Shown here piece by piece: positions 9,232 through 18,116 of a DNA stretch of 64,000 nt. The notes beneath the pieces were generated by a model. It saw only the letters and a list, made by a program, of their open reading frames with translations, did no database searches and was not told the DNA's origin. The DNA is from Halobellus clavatus (GTDB taxonomy: Archaea; Halobacteriota; Halobacteria; Halobacteriales; Haloferacaceae): positions 96,838-160,837 of the forward strand of contig NZ_FNPB01000009.1 of assembly GCF_900107195.1 (NCBI RefSeq), written 5' to 3'. Within the stretch, counting starts at the first letter, position 1. Every line of letters begins with the position of its first letter. Position numbers and translations under genes: made by a program.

Positions 9232-9307
9232 ACGGAAAAATCAGACTACCCGTTATTATATGTACCGACTAGTCGGGCCGTGGCGTCGAAGTCGTGACAG
9301 GGTCAGA

Positions 9308-10756
9308 CTACTGGAAATTGTGGTAGACCGACTTGATCTGGGTGTACTTCAGCGCGCCGTGTTTCCCGTCTTCGCCGCCCAGCCCGGACTCGTTCCAGCC
9401 GATGTGGTGGCCCTGTTGTGCGCCGCCGCTCCCGTTGATGAACGTCTCGCCGAAGTCGAGGTCCTCCGCGACCTGCATCGCGTCCCGGTAGCTCTCGGTG
9501 AAGACGTAGGAGGAGAGCCCGTACCGCGAGTCGTTGGCGTACGCGACGGCCTGATCCACGGAATCGACCTCGACGATGGGCGCGACTGGTCCGAAGACCT
9601 CCTCGCTGACGACGTCCATCTCCTGGTCGACGTCGCCGAGAACGGTCGGTTCCACCCAGTGCCCGTCAGAGGTGGGCGGCTCCGCGACCGACTCCCCGCC
9701 CGTCAGGACTGTTGCCCCCTGCTCGACCGCGCCTCGGATCGCCGCCTGTGTCTTCTCGAGTTCTCCCGCGCTCACCTGCGGCCCCATATCGGGGTCGTCT
9801 CTCGGATCGCCGATTTCGAGCGCCTCCATCGCCGCGACGAACTGCGCTTCGAACTCCTCGCGGACGTCGGCGTGGACGTACACCCGCTCGACGCACGTAC
9901 AGGCCTGTCCCGCGTTGATCGTCCGCGAGGCGACGATGTTCTCGACCGCGCTCTCGACGTCGGCGTCGTCGGCGACGATCGCGGGCGCCTTCCCGCCGAG
10001 TTCGAGCGAAACCCGGGTGAGGTCGTCGGCGGCGTTGCGCATTATCGCCTTCCCGGTCTCGACGTTACCGGTCATCGTCACGTAGTCCACCTCGTCGTCG
10101 CTCACGAGACCGGCCCCGACCGCGCCGCCGCCGGTTACGACGTTCAAGACGCCCGGCGGGAGGTCGACCTCGCGGTCGAGGATGTCGACTAGTTCGAGCG
10201 TTGTCAGCGGCGTCAGCTCGCTCGGTTTCAGGACCGTCGTGTTGCCGGTGACGAGGGCCGGCGCGAACTTCCGGACGAAGACGGATATCGGGAAGTTCCA
10301 CGGGATGATCCCCGCGACCACTCCGTACGGTTTCCGCACCAGATTGATCGACTGGCGCGGTTCGCTCCCCGGGACCACGTCGCCCTCGATCCGACGGTCC
10401 CACTCCGACATATACCGGGCGATGTCGGCGGCGGCACGGATCTCGTATTCGGCCACCGAGGACGTCTTGCCCTGTTCGGTAACGAGGGTCTCGGCCAGCG
10501 TTTCGGCGTGGCTCTCGATGACGTCTGCGACCTCACGGAGCAGGTCCCCCCGCTCCTTCGCCGGGCGCCGTTCCCAGTCGGGTTGCGCGCTGCGGGCGGC
10601 CTCCGTCGCGCGCCGGACGTCTTCCTCCGTTCCGGACGGGACCGAATCCACTACCGCTCCCGTTGTCGGATCGGAGACGGGAATGCTGTCGTCGCTCGTC
10701 GGTGCGTGCCACTCGCCGTCGATATAGAGAGGCGTATCGCTGAACTCTGCAGTCAT
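9308..10756 (-). CDS. NAD(P)-dependent aldehyde dehydrogenase
   Basis: A 482-residue ALDH-superfamily enzyme of normal length. Landmarks are IPWNFPISVF (about residue 148), the catalytic Glu in LELGGKAPAIV (near 252) and the nucleophilic Cys in GQACTCVERV (near 286), then EVFGPVAPI. The wording is close to the succinate-semialdehyde/aldehyde dehydrogenase group. A TATA-like element at 10782-10791 lies just before the ATG. It is transcribed toward the hydroxyacid dehydrogenase and lies downstream of the ABC importer genes on the same strand, so it probably acts on a metabolite of the imported compound. Confidence 0.92.
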   Translation of the reverse strand: MTAEFSDTPLYIDGEWHAPTSDDSIPVSDPTTGAVVDSVPSGTEEDVRRATEAARSAQPDWERRPAKERGDLLREVADVIESHAETLAETLVTEQGKTSSVAEYEIRAAADIARYMSEWDRRIEGDVVPGSEPRQSINLVRKPYGVVAGIIPWNFPISVFVRKFAPALVTGNTTVLKPSELTPLTTLELVDILDREVDLPPGVLNVVTGGGAVGAGLVSDDEVDYVTMTGNVETGKAIMRNAADDLTRVSLELGGKAPAIVADDADVESAVENIVASRTINAGQACTCVERVYVHADVREEFEAQFVAAMEALEIGDPRDDPDMGPQVSAGELEKTQAAIRGAVEQGATVLTGGESVAEPPTSDGHWVEPTVLGDVDQEMDVVSEEVFGPVAPIVEVDSVDQAVAYANDSRYGLSSYVFTESYRDAMQVAEDLDFGETFINGSGGAQQGHHIGWNESGLGGEDGKHGALKYTQIKSVYHNFQ

Positions 10757-10925
10757 CTATTGAGCGGTTGAGCCACAGGAATAAATAATTAGCCTCTGGG
10801 CCGGAGCAGTCGGGTCAGAGGGGAGAATTGTGACCCGTATTTTTGCCACTAGCGGCTGGAGGGCGAGACATCCAGGGCTGAACCCCGGTGCGAAACTGGG
10901 AAAACTGAGCGAAACGAATCGCGCC

Positions 10926-11801
10926 TCAGGAACTCACGGCGGCGGCCTTGAATCCAATCAAGCGGCCGATCAGCAGCACGAGGACCAGCACCAGTAAGAT
11001 CTGAATCGAGGCGGTGGCCGCTACCAGCGGTGAGGACTCGTACTGCAGGAAGAGGAATATCTCGACCGGCAGCGTGGTCGAGCTCCCACTCGAGAGGAAC
11101 AGCGCGACCAGCGAGTCCGTGAACGAGAGGATGAAGGCCAGCAAGAAGCCCGAGACGACTCCGCTTTTCATCAACGGAAGCGTTATCTTCCGGAACGCCT
11201 GGAACTTGGTCGCGCCGAGGTTTCGCGCCCCCTCGACGAGTTCGGTATCGACCGACTCGATCGCCGTCATCGCTGTAAGGAACGTGTACGGGATCGTGAT
11301 GACCACGTGGCCCACGACGAGCTTTGCGGACGTCGGAACGAAATCCAGTAAGTTGAAATTGAGCGTTATCATCAGCGCGAGCGCGATGATCGCCGGTGGA
11401 ATGATGAGCGGGGAGATGAAGTACATCACGACCTCGTTCTCGAACGGGACGTCACGGCGGACGACGACGTACGCGGCGAGGATCCCGAGGATCGTCGAGA
11501 TCGTGGCGGTGGCGATCGCAATCGGTAGGCTCACGAAAAAGAACGGCTCGAAGAACGGGCTCACGAGGAACTCCTGATACCAGCGCAGGGAGATCCCCGA
11601 CGGGGGGAATGCCTGCGACTGGGTCGGGTTGAGCGAGATGCCGATCACGATTATGATCGGAAGGACCAGTGTCGATACCGCGAGTCCGAGCAGCCCGTAG
11701 TAGAGCGCTCGGCCGGCTACGACCGCCGGAGTCGAGAGCGACCGCGAGTTTCGGCCGGTCAGTACGGCCGAAAGCACGCTCATAATGGCCATCAGTCCCA
11801 T
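10926..11801 (-). CDS. ABC transporter permease, PotC type
   Basis: A 291-residue inner membrane permease of the spermidine/putrescine/iron class. About six hydrophobic segments are visible, starting with ALYYGLLGLAVSTLVLPIII and VVMYFISPLIIPPAIIALAL. The ABC-coupling EAA loop reads ELVEGARNLGATKFQAFRKI near residue 195. It overlaps the other permease gene by 10 bases, so the two are translationally coupled. Substrate cannot be read from the permease. Confidence 0.9.
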   Translation of the reverse strand: MGLMAIMSVLSAVLTGRNSRSLSTPAVVAGRALYYGLLGLAVSTLVLPIIIVIGISLNPTQSQAFPPSGISLRWYQEFLVSPFFEPFFFVSLPIAIATATISTILGILAAYVVVRRDVPFENEVVMYFISPLIIPPAIIALALMITLNFNLLDFVPTSAKLVVGHVVITIPYTFLTAMTAIESVDTELVEGARNLGATKFQAFRKITLPLMKSGVVSGFLLAFILSFTDSLVALFLSSGSSTTLPVEIFLFLQYESSPLVAATASIQILLVLVLVLLIGRLIGFKAAAVSS

Positions 11802-12697
11802 TCTGAAACCCCCATTCGGTCGCGGACGAATGAAAAGTAGATGTACACAAGCGCTGTAGTCGTGATCGTCAGGACCGTCCCGACGGCGCTCGCGAAGGGC
11901 CAGTTGAGACCGTTCACGGCGCTGTCGTATATCAACCGCCCCATAGTCAGGTCAGAACGGCCGCCGAGCAAGTCAGGGGTCACGATGGAGTTCATCGTGA
12001 GGACGAACACGAAGATGGTCCCGGTGAGTAGACCGGGCAGGCTCAGGCGGAAGGTCACCTTGTAGAACGCCTGGAGCTGGTTCGCGCCGAGGTTTCGCGC
12101 GGCCGGGACGAGCGAGTCCGGAATGTCTTCGATCGAGGAGTAGACGGGGAGGACGACGAGCGGGAGGTATACCCCGATTAGACCGATCGTGACCGACAGC
12201 GTGTTCCCCAAGAGTGCGAGTTTGAAACCCAGCAGATCTTGGAGGACGGTGTTGATCACGCCGTTGGTAGCGAACAGAACGATCCACCCGTAGATGCGGA
12301 CCACCGTCCCGACCATAAGCGGGAGGAAGACCGCGAACAGCGCCAACTGACGACGCAGCGGGGTGGTCGTTGCGATAAAGTACCCGAGTGGATACCCCAG
12401 TATCACACAGAACGCGGATACGATGAGCGACAGCCTGACCGTGTACCAGAGCAGTCCTTGGTAGAAGGGGTCGAACAGGAGCTGTTCGTAGTGTTCGAGG
12501 GTGAAGTTCCACGAGATGATCGTCGTCGCGCTGTACTCGAAGAAGCTGATGTACACCGCATAGAGGATCGGGAGGATCAGGAAAATCAGCAGGTACGCCG
12601 CCGGTGGCACGGCCGGAAGGTACTCGTCCAGCCAGTCCGAGACCCGGTTTGGCCGATCGAATAAGTTGCCCGTGTAATCGGTGATTGCGCCCAACAT
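11792..12697 (-). CDS. ABC transporter permease, PotB type
   Basis: A 301-residue permease with about six membrane segments (AAYLLIFLILPILYAVYISF first). The EAA loop is LVPAARNLGANQLQAFYKV near residue 205, which contacts the ATPase. Its start lies 1 base after the ATPase stop, and its end overlaps the next permease by 10 bases, a tight ATPase-permease-permease operon. Confidence 0.9.
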   Translation of the reverse strand: MLGAITDYTGNLFDRPNRVSDWLDEYLPAVPPAAYLLIFLILPILYAVYISFFEYSATTIISWNFTLEHYEQLLFDPFYQGLLWYTVRLSLIVSAFCVILGYPLGYFIATTTPLRRQLALFAVFLPLMVGTVVRIYGWIVLFATNGVINTVLQDLLGFKLALLGNTLSVTIGLIGVYLPLVVLPVYSSIEDIPDSLVPAARNLGANQLQAFYKVTFRLSLPGLLTGTIFVFVLTMNSIVTPDLLGGRSDLTMGRLIYDSAVNGLNWPFASAVGTVLTITTTALVYIYFSFVRDRMGVSEWD

Positions 12698-12698
12698 A

Positions 12699-13736
12699 CT
12701 ACGCCTCCACGAGCCCGTAGTCCTCGAACTGGACGGTCACGCTGTCACCTTTGGTGTACTTCGGTGCGCCCAGGTCAGTGGTGAGGAACTCGTTGCCACC
12801 GACTTCGATCTTGTACTCGGTTACCGAGCCAAGGTGGACTGTGCTGCGGACGGTCCCGGAGAAGACTCGGTCCCCATCGGAGGGGTTGATAGTGATGTCT
12901 TCGGGCCGAATGTAGAGGAGATCCGTGGGTGCGTCAGCGTCCGCCTCGTGCATCGGCAGCGAGATGTCGTCGTCTTCGAACGTCACGGTACCGTTCTGAC
13001 CCTTCGTGACAGAGACGAAGTTCGAGTCGCCGACGAAGTTCGCGACGAACTTCGACTGTGGGTCCTGGTAGATCTCCGACGGAGGCGCGTACCGGACCTT
13101 CTCACCCTCGTGAAGCACGAGCACGCGGTCAGACAGCGTCAGTGCCTCGCGCTGGTTGTGTGTCACGTAGATTGACGTGATCTCGAGCCGGTCGTGCAGG
13201 TCTTTGATCTCACGGCGCATCTGCTCGCGGAGCTGGCGGTCGAGGTCCGAGAGCGGTTCGTCGTAGAGGAGCAAGTCGGGCTCCAGGACGAGGACGCGGG
13301 CCAGCGCGACGCGCTGTTGTTCCCCGCCGCTCAAGTTCTGGATATTACGATCTTCGTAGCCTGGCAGTGAGACGATCTCGAGGATCTCGGCGACGCGCTC
13401 TTCCATCTCTGCCTCCGTGAGGTTCTCCCGATGTCGGAGCCCGAACGCCACGTTGTCGAACACAGACATATGCGGAAACAGAGCCAGGCGCTGGAACACG
13501 AGCCCCATATTTCGGTCCTCGGGCGGGAGCCCGATCATTTCGTTCCCGGCGACGACGATGCTCCCCGCGGTGGGGTCGACGAATCCGGCGATCGACTTCA
13601 GCATCGTCGTCTTCCCGGATCCCGACGGCCCGAGAATCGAGACGAACTCGCCTTCCTCGATGTCTAATGAAACATCGTTCACTGCGACGACGTCCCCGTA
13701 CGATTTTCGGAGGTTCTGAATGTTTACGAATGCCAT
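12699..13736 (-). CDS. ABC transporter ATP-binding protein, PotA type
   Basis: A 345-residue ATPase energising the importer. Walker A is GPSGSGKT (about residue 38), the signature is LSGGEQQRVALARVL (about 137), Walker B is LLLYDEPLSDLD, and the switch His follows in YVTHNQ. The C-terminal third is a TOBE/OB regulatory domain (GTVRSTVHLGSVTEYKIEVG). The ATG at 13736 is chosen because the family's N-terminal strand (MAFVNIQNLRKSYG) starts there. AT-rich TATA-like sequence at about 13766-13776 may give it a promoter of its own. Confidence 0.93.
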   Translation of the reverse strand: MAFVNIQNLRKSYGDVVAVNDVSLDIEEGEFVSILGPSGSGKTTMLKSIAGFVDPTAGSIVVAGNEMIGLPPEDRNMGLVFQRLALFPHMSVFDNVAFGLRHRENLTEAEMEERVAEILEIVSLPGYEDRNIQNLSGGEQQRVALARVLVLEPDLLLYDEPLSDLDRQLREQMRREIKDLHDRLEITSIYVTHNQREALTLSDRVLVLHEGEKVRYAPPSEIYQDPQSKFVANFVGDSNFVSVTKGQNGTVTFEDDDISLPMHEADADAPTDLLYIRPEDITINPSDGDRVFSGTVRSTVHLGSVTEYKIEVGGNEFLTTDLGAPKYTKGDSVTVQFEDYGLVEA

Positions 13737-13825
13737 TTCTGGATTATAGCTTGAGATTGGCTGGATATTATTTATTCTTTGCGGAGAAAATACACCACGC
13801 ACAGACGCGCTGACGGGTGTCGGTA

Positions 13826-15013
13826 TTACGCGCCAGCGATGATTTTCTTGAAGCGCTGGCCGTCTTCCTGCTTCTGCTGTTCCACTTGGAGCCAGTCGAT
13901 ACCGACGTCGTACCGCTGTCTCTGTTCCTCGGTGGGGCTGATCATCGGATGTTTCTCTTTGACTTCTTCAGAGATCATCTCGGTCGCGGCCGGGTTAGCC
14001 GGCGGGTAGCCCATAATCTCGGCGAACTTGGCCTGCGGTTCGGGAGCCAGATTACCGTTTCCAGCTATTTTGGCCTGCTCGAGGCGGTCCTCGCTGGTGT
14101 GCTTCGTGATCGGGTAGCCCCAGTAGTCCTGGACGCATCCACCCTCAGGGACCGAGAAGCCCATCGGGAGGCCCTCGTCGATCTCAATGTTCTCGGCTCG
14201 CGCCGAAAGGAATGGCGCGACGTACATCTCGTCGTTCAGATAGAGAGACCGAGCCTGGTCGATCGAGTCGAAAATGATGGGATCGGTCGTCTCGACGAAC
14301 TCACGGAGCCATTCCAACCCTGGTTCGATGTTGTCGAGCGAACCGCCCTTGATCTTGTTGATGACGTAGAAGTACTTCGAGCCCGCGTTGTCCCAGGGCT
14401 CGAATCCGACTTTCCCCTCGAGATCGGGGTCGATGAGCGAATCCCACGTATTGAATTCTTTGTCGGTCTTGTCCTCCCGGTAGGCGATCCCACGCGGGAA
14501 GTAGACAGTCCCGCCCATATACTCGTTCTTGAACGCAGGCGGGATGTCGTCGTAGTTATCGAACTCCGTCTGTTTGATCAGGGCGTCGTTCTGTCCGAGA
14601 AGTTCGGCGCGCTGCCCGTCCAGTTCGACGAGTTCGTAGTTCGGATTCTCCGGATCGCGTTTCAGCTCCGCCGTGTACTGTTCGGACGAAGCGGTGATGT
14701 ACTTGTAATTGTATTCCTCTTCGTACGGCGGCTCACCGTTTGCGAACGGCTCGAAGAACGCCGCCTGGCGGTCCTCTCCCCAGCTGCCGCCGCCACCGCC
14801 GACGCGGACGACTGCCTTGTCGCCACCGGAGCTGCCGCCGCTGGAGCTGGTGGTACTTCCGTCACCGGAACCGCTGTCGCCGCTACCACTGTCGCCGTCG
14901 GACGAGCCACCGCCGCCGCCACCGGAACAGCCGGCAAGTCCTGCGACTCCAGTCCCTGCGGCAAGTGCTTTGACCACTTTTCTCCGAGACAGCGGGCTGT
15001 CATTGACACCCAT
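13826..15013 (-). CDS. Extracellular solute-binding lipoprotein, PotD type
   Basis: A 395-residue substrate-binding protein. The N-terminus has a twin-arginine motif (SRRKVV), a short hydrophobic stretch and a lipobox ending in LAGC, so it is probably exported folded by Tat and lipid-anchored. A Gly/Ser/Asp-rich tether follows, then the spermidine/putrescine/Fe-type domain (RVGGGGGSWGEDRQAAFFEPF, then the GIAYREDKTDKEFNTWDSLIDP and WDNAGSKYFYVINK segments). The ATG at 15013 matches the signal peptide; upstream codons do not. It heads the importer operon and is divergent from an IclR gene, with a palindrome at 15105-15121 between them. Confidence 0.9.
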   Translation of the reverse strand: MGVNDSPLSRRKVVKALAAGTGVAGLAGCSGGGGGGSSDGDSGSGDSGSGDGSTTSSSGGSSGGDKAVVRVGGGGGSWGEDRQAAFFEPFANGEPPYEEEYNYKYITASSEQYTAELKRDPENPNYELVELDGQRAELLGQNDALIKQTEFDNYDDIPPAFKNEYMGGTVYFPRGIAYREDKTDKEFNTWDSLIDPDLEGKVGFEPWDNAGSKYFYVINKIKGGSLDNIEPGLEWLREFVETTDPIIFDSIDQARSLYLNDEMYVAPFLSARAENIEIDEGLPMGFSVPEGGCVQDYWGYPITKHTSEDRLEQAKIAGNGNLAPEPQAKFAEIMGYPPANPAATEMISEEVKEKHPMISPTEEQRQRYDVGIDWLQVEQQKQEDGQRFKKIIAGA

Positions 15014-15104
15014 AGGTAGGGATATACATAGTACTACTAAAACATTTTCAAATATATATGATACTATCCCCGAACAGAGACGCACAAGTGGGACCGAACA
15101 TTTT

Positions 15105-15121
15105 GTTCAACAATATTGAAC
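15105..15121. promoter_or_regulatory. Palindromic operator between binding-protein and IclR genes
   Basis: GTTCAACAATATTGAAC has perfect 6-base arms (GTTCAA / TTGAAC) with a 5-base spacer. It lies about 92 bases before the binding-protein ATG and 61 bases before the IclR ATG, in their shared control region. A near copy (GTTCAATAGTATTAAAC, 16100-16116) lies before the LigM-like gene just downstream of the IclR gene. The obvious ligand is the IclR protein encoded at 15182, by inference. Confidence 0.6.
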
Positions 15122-15181
15122 TAAGACGTTGGCTCCGCGAGAACAACAAGATTGTTAATGCGTCGCACCGAATTCCGTGGT

Positions 15182-15952
15182 ATGGCTCAACACGACAACA
15201 CCCTCAAATCGGTCGACAAAGTGTTCAAGATGGTTGAACACCTCAAAACCAACGGTGGAAAAACGGTCACAGAACTATCACAGGAGCTAGATATGCCGAA
15301 AAGTACTGTACAGGTCTATTTGAATACCCTGGCGAAGAACAAGTTCGTCGTACAGAACGGTGCGACGTACCAGATCGGTCTGCAGTTCCTGCAATATGGA
15401 ATGTACGCGCTCTGGAACGAACCCGTGTTCCCGAACGTCAAATCGAAAGTCGAGGAACTGGCGGACACGACGGGTGAACTGGCGGCCTGCTTCGTAGAGG
15501 AACTCGGAGAGGCCGTGTACGTCTATGGGACGGAAGGAAATCGGGCGATCCGAACAGACCTCACAATGGGTGATCGGTCGGGACTCCACTGTACAGCCAG
15601 CGGGAAGGCGATATTCGCCCATCTCTCACAGGAGCGAATCGAAGAGATCATCTCACAGCGATCGCTAGAGCGGAAGACGCCACAGACGATCACGGACCCC
15701 GACGAGCTGCGAGAGGAGCTAAAACAGATACGCGAGCGGGGTCACGCGTACTCCAAGGAGGAGTCTGTCGAGGGGATGCGCTCGGTCGCTGCACCAATCC
15801 TGCTCGACGGAGAGGTCGTCTGCTCGATTAGTCTCGCCGGACCCGCAAACCGCTTCGTCGGCGAGCGGTTCACATCTGAGGTACCGGACATCGTGAAGGG
15901 TGCAGCCAACGAGATCGAACTGAAACTGACATATTCCGAGAGCGGGCTGTAG
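15182..15952 (+). CDS. IclR family transcriptional regulator
   Basis: A 256-residue IclR protein. The winged HTH occupies about residues 8-70 (GKTVTELSQELDMPKSTVQVYLNTL), and the effector domain about 80-250, with LHCTASGKAIFAHL and GMRSVAAPILLDGEVVCSISLAGP. The ATG at 15182 is preferred over a TTG at 15152 because the HTH homology begins immediately after it. It sits between the divergent ABC importer and the LigM-like gene, and related palindromes lie on both sides, so it probably controls both. Confidence 0.92.
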   Translation: MAQHDNTLKSVDKVFKMVEHLKTNGGKTVTELSQELDMPKSTVQVYLNTLAKNKFVVQNGATYQIGLQFLQYGMYALWNEPVFPNVKSKVEELADTTGELAACFVEELGEAVYVYGTEGNRAIRTDLTMGDRSGLHCTASGKAIFAHLSQERIEEIISQRSLERKTPQTITDPDELREELKQIRERGHAYSKEESVEGMRSVAAPILLDGEVVCSISLAGPANRFVGERFTSEVPDIVKGAANEIELKLTYSESGL

Positions 15953-16358
15953 GCCGAGGGTCAGAATAACAAGTGTACATATATTATAAATATTCTTGAC
16001 GGCAGTGTCTCAAGTGCACTCCACCGGCAGAATGCAAATTATAACATATGTACATTTGTTATGTCTTGGACATCGTGCAGAGTTCCCGGCGGCAGAATTG
16101 TTCAATAGTATTAAACACAAGTCAGAAAAACGATCATTACGAATTTCCTGAACAATTCTGCGCCGACGGTCGAGCCCGAGTCAGAGCTCCGCACGACTGA
16201 TCGATACCAGATCCCGTAGCGTACGACGTGTACAGATGGTTTCGGCGGGAGAATCTACCAACGACGTTTGGAGGCACAATCGATGGTCCACCGTTCGGGC
16301 ACCCATTCTATCCCGGTGGTACGGTAGTTTTAAATAACAAAAACGTATTCACCTCTGT
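15953..16358 (+). promoter_or_regulatory. Operator-rich upstream region of the LigM-like gene
   Basis: A 406-base non-coding region packed with dyads. Site 1 (16041-16062) has outer arms ATAACA and TGTTAT around TATGTACATT. A weaker copy lies at 15966-15987 (18 of 22 bases the same). Site 2 (16100-16116, GTTCAATAGTATTAAAC) resembles the palindrome at 15105. In addition GCAGAATTGTTCA (16092-16104) and TGAACAATTCTGC (16149-16161) form a perfect 13-base inverted repeat 44 bases apart, suited to looping. A TATA element TTTTAAATAA at 16328-16337 is 22-31 bases before the ATG at 16359, implying a leaderless mRNA. Confidence 0.65.
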
Positions 16359-17711
16359 ATGGCTGACCGAAGCCTACAGACAGCTCTAGATGCAGCTCAG
16401 GATCCAGTGGGAATGCTCCAACAGGCCGGCGGTCGGTGGGTCTGGCCGCAGGAAGTAAAACGCGAGTACACGAACTGGATGGACGAGCTTCGCGCCGCCC
16501 GCGAAACGTGTGTGTTGGCGGATCTCTCACACCACCAGATGGACCAAGTGATCGAGGGTCCCGATTCGTTCGACCTTCTCAAGAAGCTCTGTACGAACAG
16601 CTTCGAGGGATTCGACGTCGGGAAAGCCAAGCAAGCCATTTTGTGTAATCCCGACGGCAAATTCATCGGAGACGGAGTACTGCAGCGACTCGAGGAACAG
16701 AAATTCGTGATGAGCGGAAAAATCCCCGCCGCCCACTGGCTCGCCTACCACGCTGAGACGGGTGAGTACGACGTCAGCGAAACGATCTATCCGAAGTCCT
16801 CGAAGACCGACGACGACCCGCACTACTACACCTACCAGGTCCAGGGACCGAACGCGCTCGACGTGATGCAGGAGATCGTCGACGAGTCTCTCACTGACAT
16901 CCCGTTCTTCAATTTCAAGCGGATTTCCATCGCGGGCGAAGAGGTTCGCGCACTCCGTCACGGAATGGCCGGCGAGATTGGCTTCGAACTACAGGGCCCC
17001 TACGAACACGCCGACCTGATCAAAGACGTAATCCTCGAAGCGGGAGAGGAATACGACATCCAACGGCTCGGGACCCGTGCGTACGAACCGCTGAGTGTGA
17101 AGCTCGGCTGGGTCACGACGCACGTCCCCGCGATATACACCGGCGAAGAGATGGCAGAGTACCGCGAGTGGCTGAGCGCGAGTAGCTACGAAGGCACGTA
17201 TTCGATCGCTGGAAGCTACCACTCGGATGACATTCGTGATTACTACGTGAGTCCGATCGATATCGGCTACGACCATATGGTCGAGTTCGACCACGACTTC
17301 GTCGGACGGGAGGCCCTCGAAACCGAGGCAGCAGACCCCGATCGGACACGCGTGACGCTCGTCTGGGACGACGAGGACGCGATCAGAATCTTCGCATCGC
17401 TGTTCGATGACGACGCACTCCCGAACAAGTTCATCGATCTTCCGCGCGATCGGTGGGGCGGCCACCACGACAAAGTGCTCAAAGACGGCGAGATCGTCGG
17501 CATCTCGAAGAGCTTCGCGTACTCCTACAGTGATCGGGAGATGATTTCCATCTGCTCGATCGATCGAGAATACAGCGAACCCGGGACAGAGGTCAGTTTC
17601 GTCTGGGGTGAAGAGGGTGGTCAATCACCGAATCCAACGGTGGAGACACATTCGCAGACGGAGATATCCGCGACAGTCGCACCAAGTCCGTACCTCGACG
17701 ACGCACGATAG
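16359..17711 (+). CDS. GcvT/LigM-like aminomethyltransferase-family protein, possible O- or N-demethylase
   Basis: A 450-residue protein of the GcvT-fold, folate-dependent C1-transferase superfamily. It is longer than GcvT, and its ending (NPTVETHSQTEISATVAPSPY) resembles the subgroup of LigM, the THF-dependent vanillate/3-O-methylgallate O-demethylase. Domain 1 has DLSHHQMDQVIEGPDSFDLL (about 57-76) and an internal GEIGFELQGPYEH (about 207). GYDHMVEFDHDFVGREAL (about 304-320) begins the C-terminal part. It probably moves a methyl group from an acceptor to tetrahydrofolate; whether the substrate is a methoxyaromatic is inference. It has its own heavily regulated promoter, and threonine-to-glycine genes follow. 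Confidence 0.8.
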   Translation: MADRSLQTALDAAQDPVGMLQQAGGRWVWPQEVKREYTNWMDELRAARETCVLADLSHHQMDQVIEGPDSFDLLKKLCTNSFEGFDVGKAKQAILCNPDGKFIGDGVLQRLEEQKFVMSGKIPAAHWLAYHAETGEYDVSETIYPKSSKTDDDPHYYTYQVQGPNALDVMQEIVDESLTDIPFFNFKRISIAGEEVRALRHGMAGEIGFELQGPYEHADLIKDVILEAGEEYDIQRLGTRAYEPLSVKLGWVTTHVPAIYTGEEMAEYREWLSASSYEGTYSIAGSYHSDDIRDYYVSPIDIGYDHMVEFDHDFVGREALETEAADPDRTRVTLVWDDEDAIRIFASLFDDDALPNKFIDLPRDRWGGHHDKVLKDGEIVGISKSFAYSYSDREMISICSIDREYSEPGTEVSFVWGEEGGQSPNPTVETHSQTEISATVAPSPYLDDAR

Positions 17712-18116
17712 AGTGAGTTCGGTGACGACTATCGTCTGGTTCGTCGCTTTCGTAGGTGAAGTCCGGTATTTTTGATCGGTGTAGCCTAAATTATGGGTCC
17801 GCACGATCAGCAGTGGACTCGGTTGGGGAATCAGGAGTCATTGATTTACTGGTGATCCCCGCTCTGGTGGACTTCGCCAACCGTGATTACGGCCATACGA
17901 AAATACCGCTACCAAGTTCTTTGTTGATACCAACTCTCTGCAGTAACGTTCCAGATCGTTCTGAATGGAGTTCGACTTGGTAAGTAACGCTTCAGTACTG
18001 GTCAAGAGACAGCTAGCGACCCAAATATGTCTATTAGTAATATTAATAACCTATACAATTATTGCAGGTTAGTATATTTATACCCCATTTCCAGTAGTGC
18101 ACTTAGATGGCCAGCA
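17712..18116. other. Intergenic region with promoter for the threonine dehydrogenase gene
   Basis: About 400 bases with no credible gene; a 75-codon open frame at 17756-17983 looks like chance. The last 120 bases are AT-rich. TATATTTATA at 18073-18082 is a clear TATA element about 35 bases before the ATG at 18117. Confidence 0.5.
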
